DNA from: Clostridium brassicae
GTDB lineage: Bacteria > Bacillota > Clostridia > Clostridiales > Clostridiaceae
Length of the DNA stretch: 43,411 bases
Direction: 5' to 3'
Assembly: GCF_026738875.1 (NCBI RefSeq)
Contig: NZ_JAPQFJ010000025.1
Span: 1-43,411 of the forward strand
This document shows, one piece after another, positions 43,358-43,411 of the stretch. Both the position numbers and the translations under genes were made by a program. The notes under the pieces were generated by a model. The model saw only the letters and a list, made by a program, of their open reading frames with translations. It was not told where the DNA came from and did not search any database. The stretch's first letter is position 1. Each line of letters opens with the position of its first letter.

Positions 43358-43411
43358 AAATTGAGAGTTTGATCCTGGCTCAGGACGAACGCTGGCGGCG
43401 TGCCTAACACA
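43358..43411 (+). rRNA. 16S ribosomal RNA, 5' end (partial)
   Basis: The window ends in the first about 54 nt of a 16S gene, with AAATTGAGAGTTTGATCCTG, then GGCTCAGGACGAACGCTGGC, then GGCGTGCCTAACACA. The universal 27F primer region is intact. The exact mature 5' end is approximate. The CCTAACACA reading is typical of clostridia. Confidence 0.98.

Overview
The window is a low-GC, AT-rich Firmicute chromosome segment. Its 37 called protein genes include sporulation genes (spoVG, spoVT, yabP, yabQ, spoIIE), strong AGGAGG-type ribosome binding sites, many TTG/GTG starts, a clostridial-type 16S 5' end, a formate-tetrahydrofolate ligase and a single-chain glycyl-tRNA synthetase. All of this points to Clostridium sensu stricto; I do not assign a species. 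The gene order matches the origin-proximal block of Bacillus subtilis (purR-spoVG-glmU-prs-pth-mfd-spoVT-yabM-yabN-yabO-yabP-yabQ-divIC-yabR-spoIIE-tilS-hpt-ftsH-coaX-dusB-lysS-rrn), so this is conserved core chromosome, not a genomic island.

Layout. Positions 1-1390 hold a possible IS end and two small membrane-protein genes on the minus strand, each with its own terminator. Positions 1396-2978 hold a two-gene zinc/manganese-type ABC transporter (ATPase and permease) behind a consensus promoter and a 27-bp palindromic operator candidate. murC converges on it and is divergent from purR. From 4959 to the end every gene reads on the plus strand. purR, spoVG, glmU and prs are followed by a two-component system and an HtrA-like gene inserted before pth. 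Then come mfd, a PrsA-like foldase, spoVT, a SpoVB/YabM flippase, mazG, hup, rqcP, yabP, yabQ, divIC and yabR. Two tandem copies of a tRNA-Leu/tRNA-fMet/tRNA-Met block precede spoIIE. tilS-hpt-ftsH, a FlK-like thioesterase, fhs, coaX, dusB, an unrecognised gene, greA and lysS follow. tRNA-Asn, a glycine T-box with glyS, and murD lead into the promoters and first bases of a 16S rRNA gene.

How the genes fit together. Most are housekeeping genes for nucleotide supply (purR, prs, hpt), cell-wall precursors (glmU, murC, murD), one-carbon metabolism (fhs), CoA synthesis (coaX), tRNA function (tilS, dusB, lysS, glyS, pth), transcription and repair (mfd, greA), translation quality control (rqcP) and proteostasis (ftsH, prsA, htrA-like). 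Sporulation genes are interleaved, with promoter-like sequences fitting SigH (spoVG), SigG (spoVT) and SigE (yabP).

The least expected signals are these. (1) A dispersed intergenic element has three copies, at 2979, 27244 and 42706, each beginning directly at a stop codon. It carries a hairpin whose stem differs between copies but always pairs, and a fourth hairpin of the same design lies at 8828. (2) The HtrA-like protein keeps the Asp and Ser but has Asn where the catalytic His should be. (3) FtsH has a tail of five seven-residue repeats. (4) The tandem tRNA block has compensatory changes in its initiator tRNA. (5) The glyS leader has about 220 nt of structured RNA beyond the T-box terminator. 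(6) A Rossmann-like protein of unknown function lies between dusB and greA. I found no CRISPR array, prophage or complete insertion sequence.
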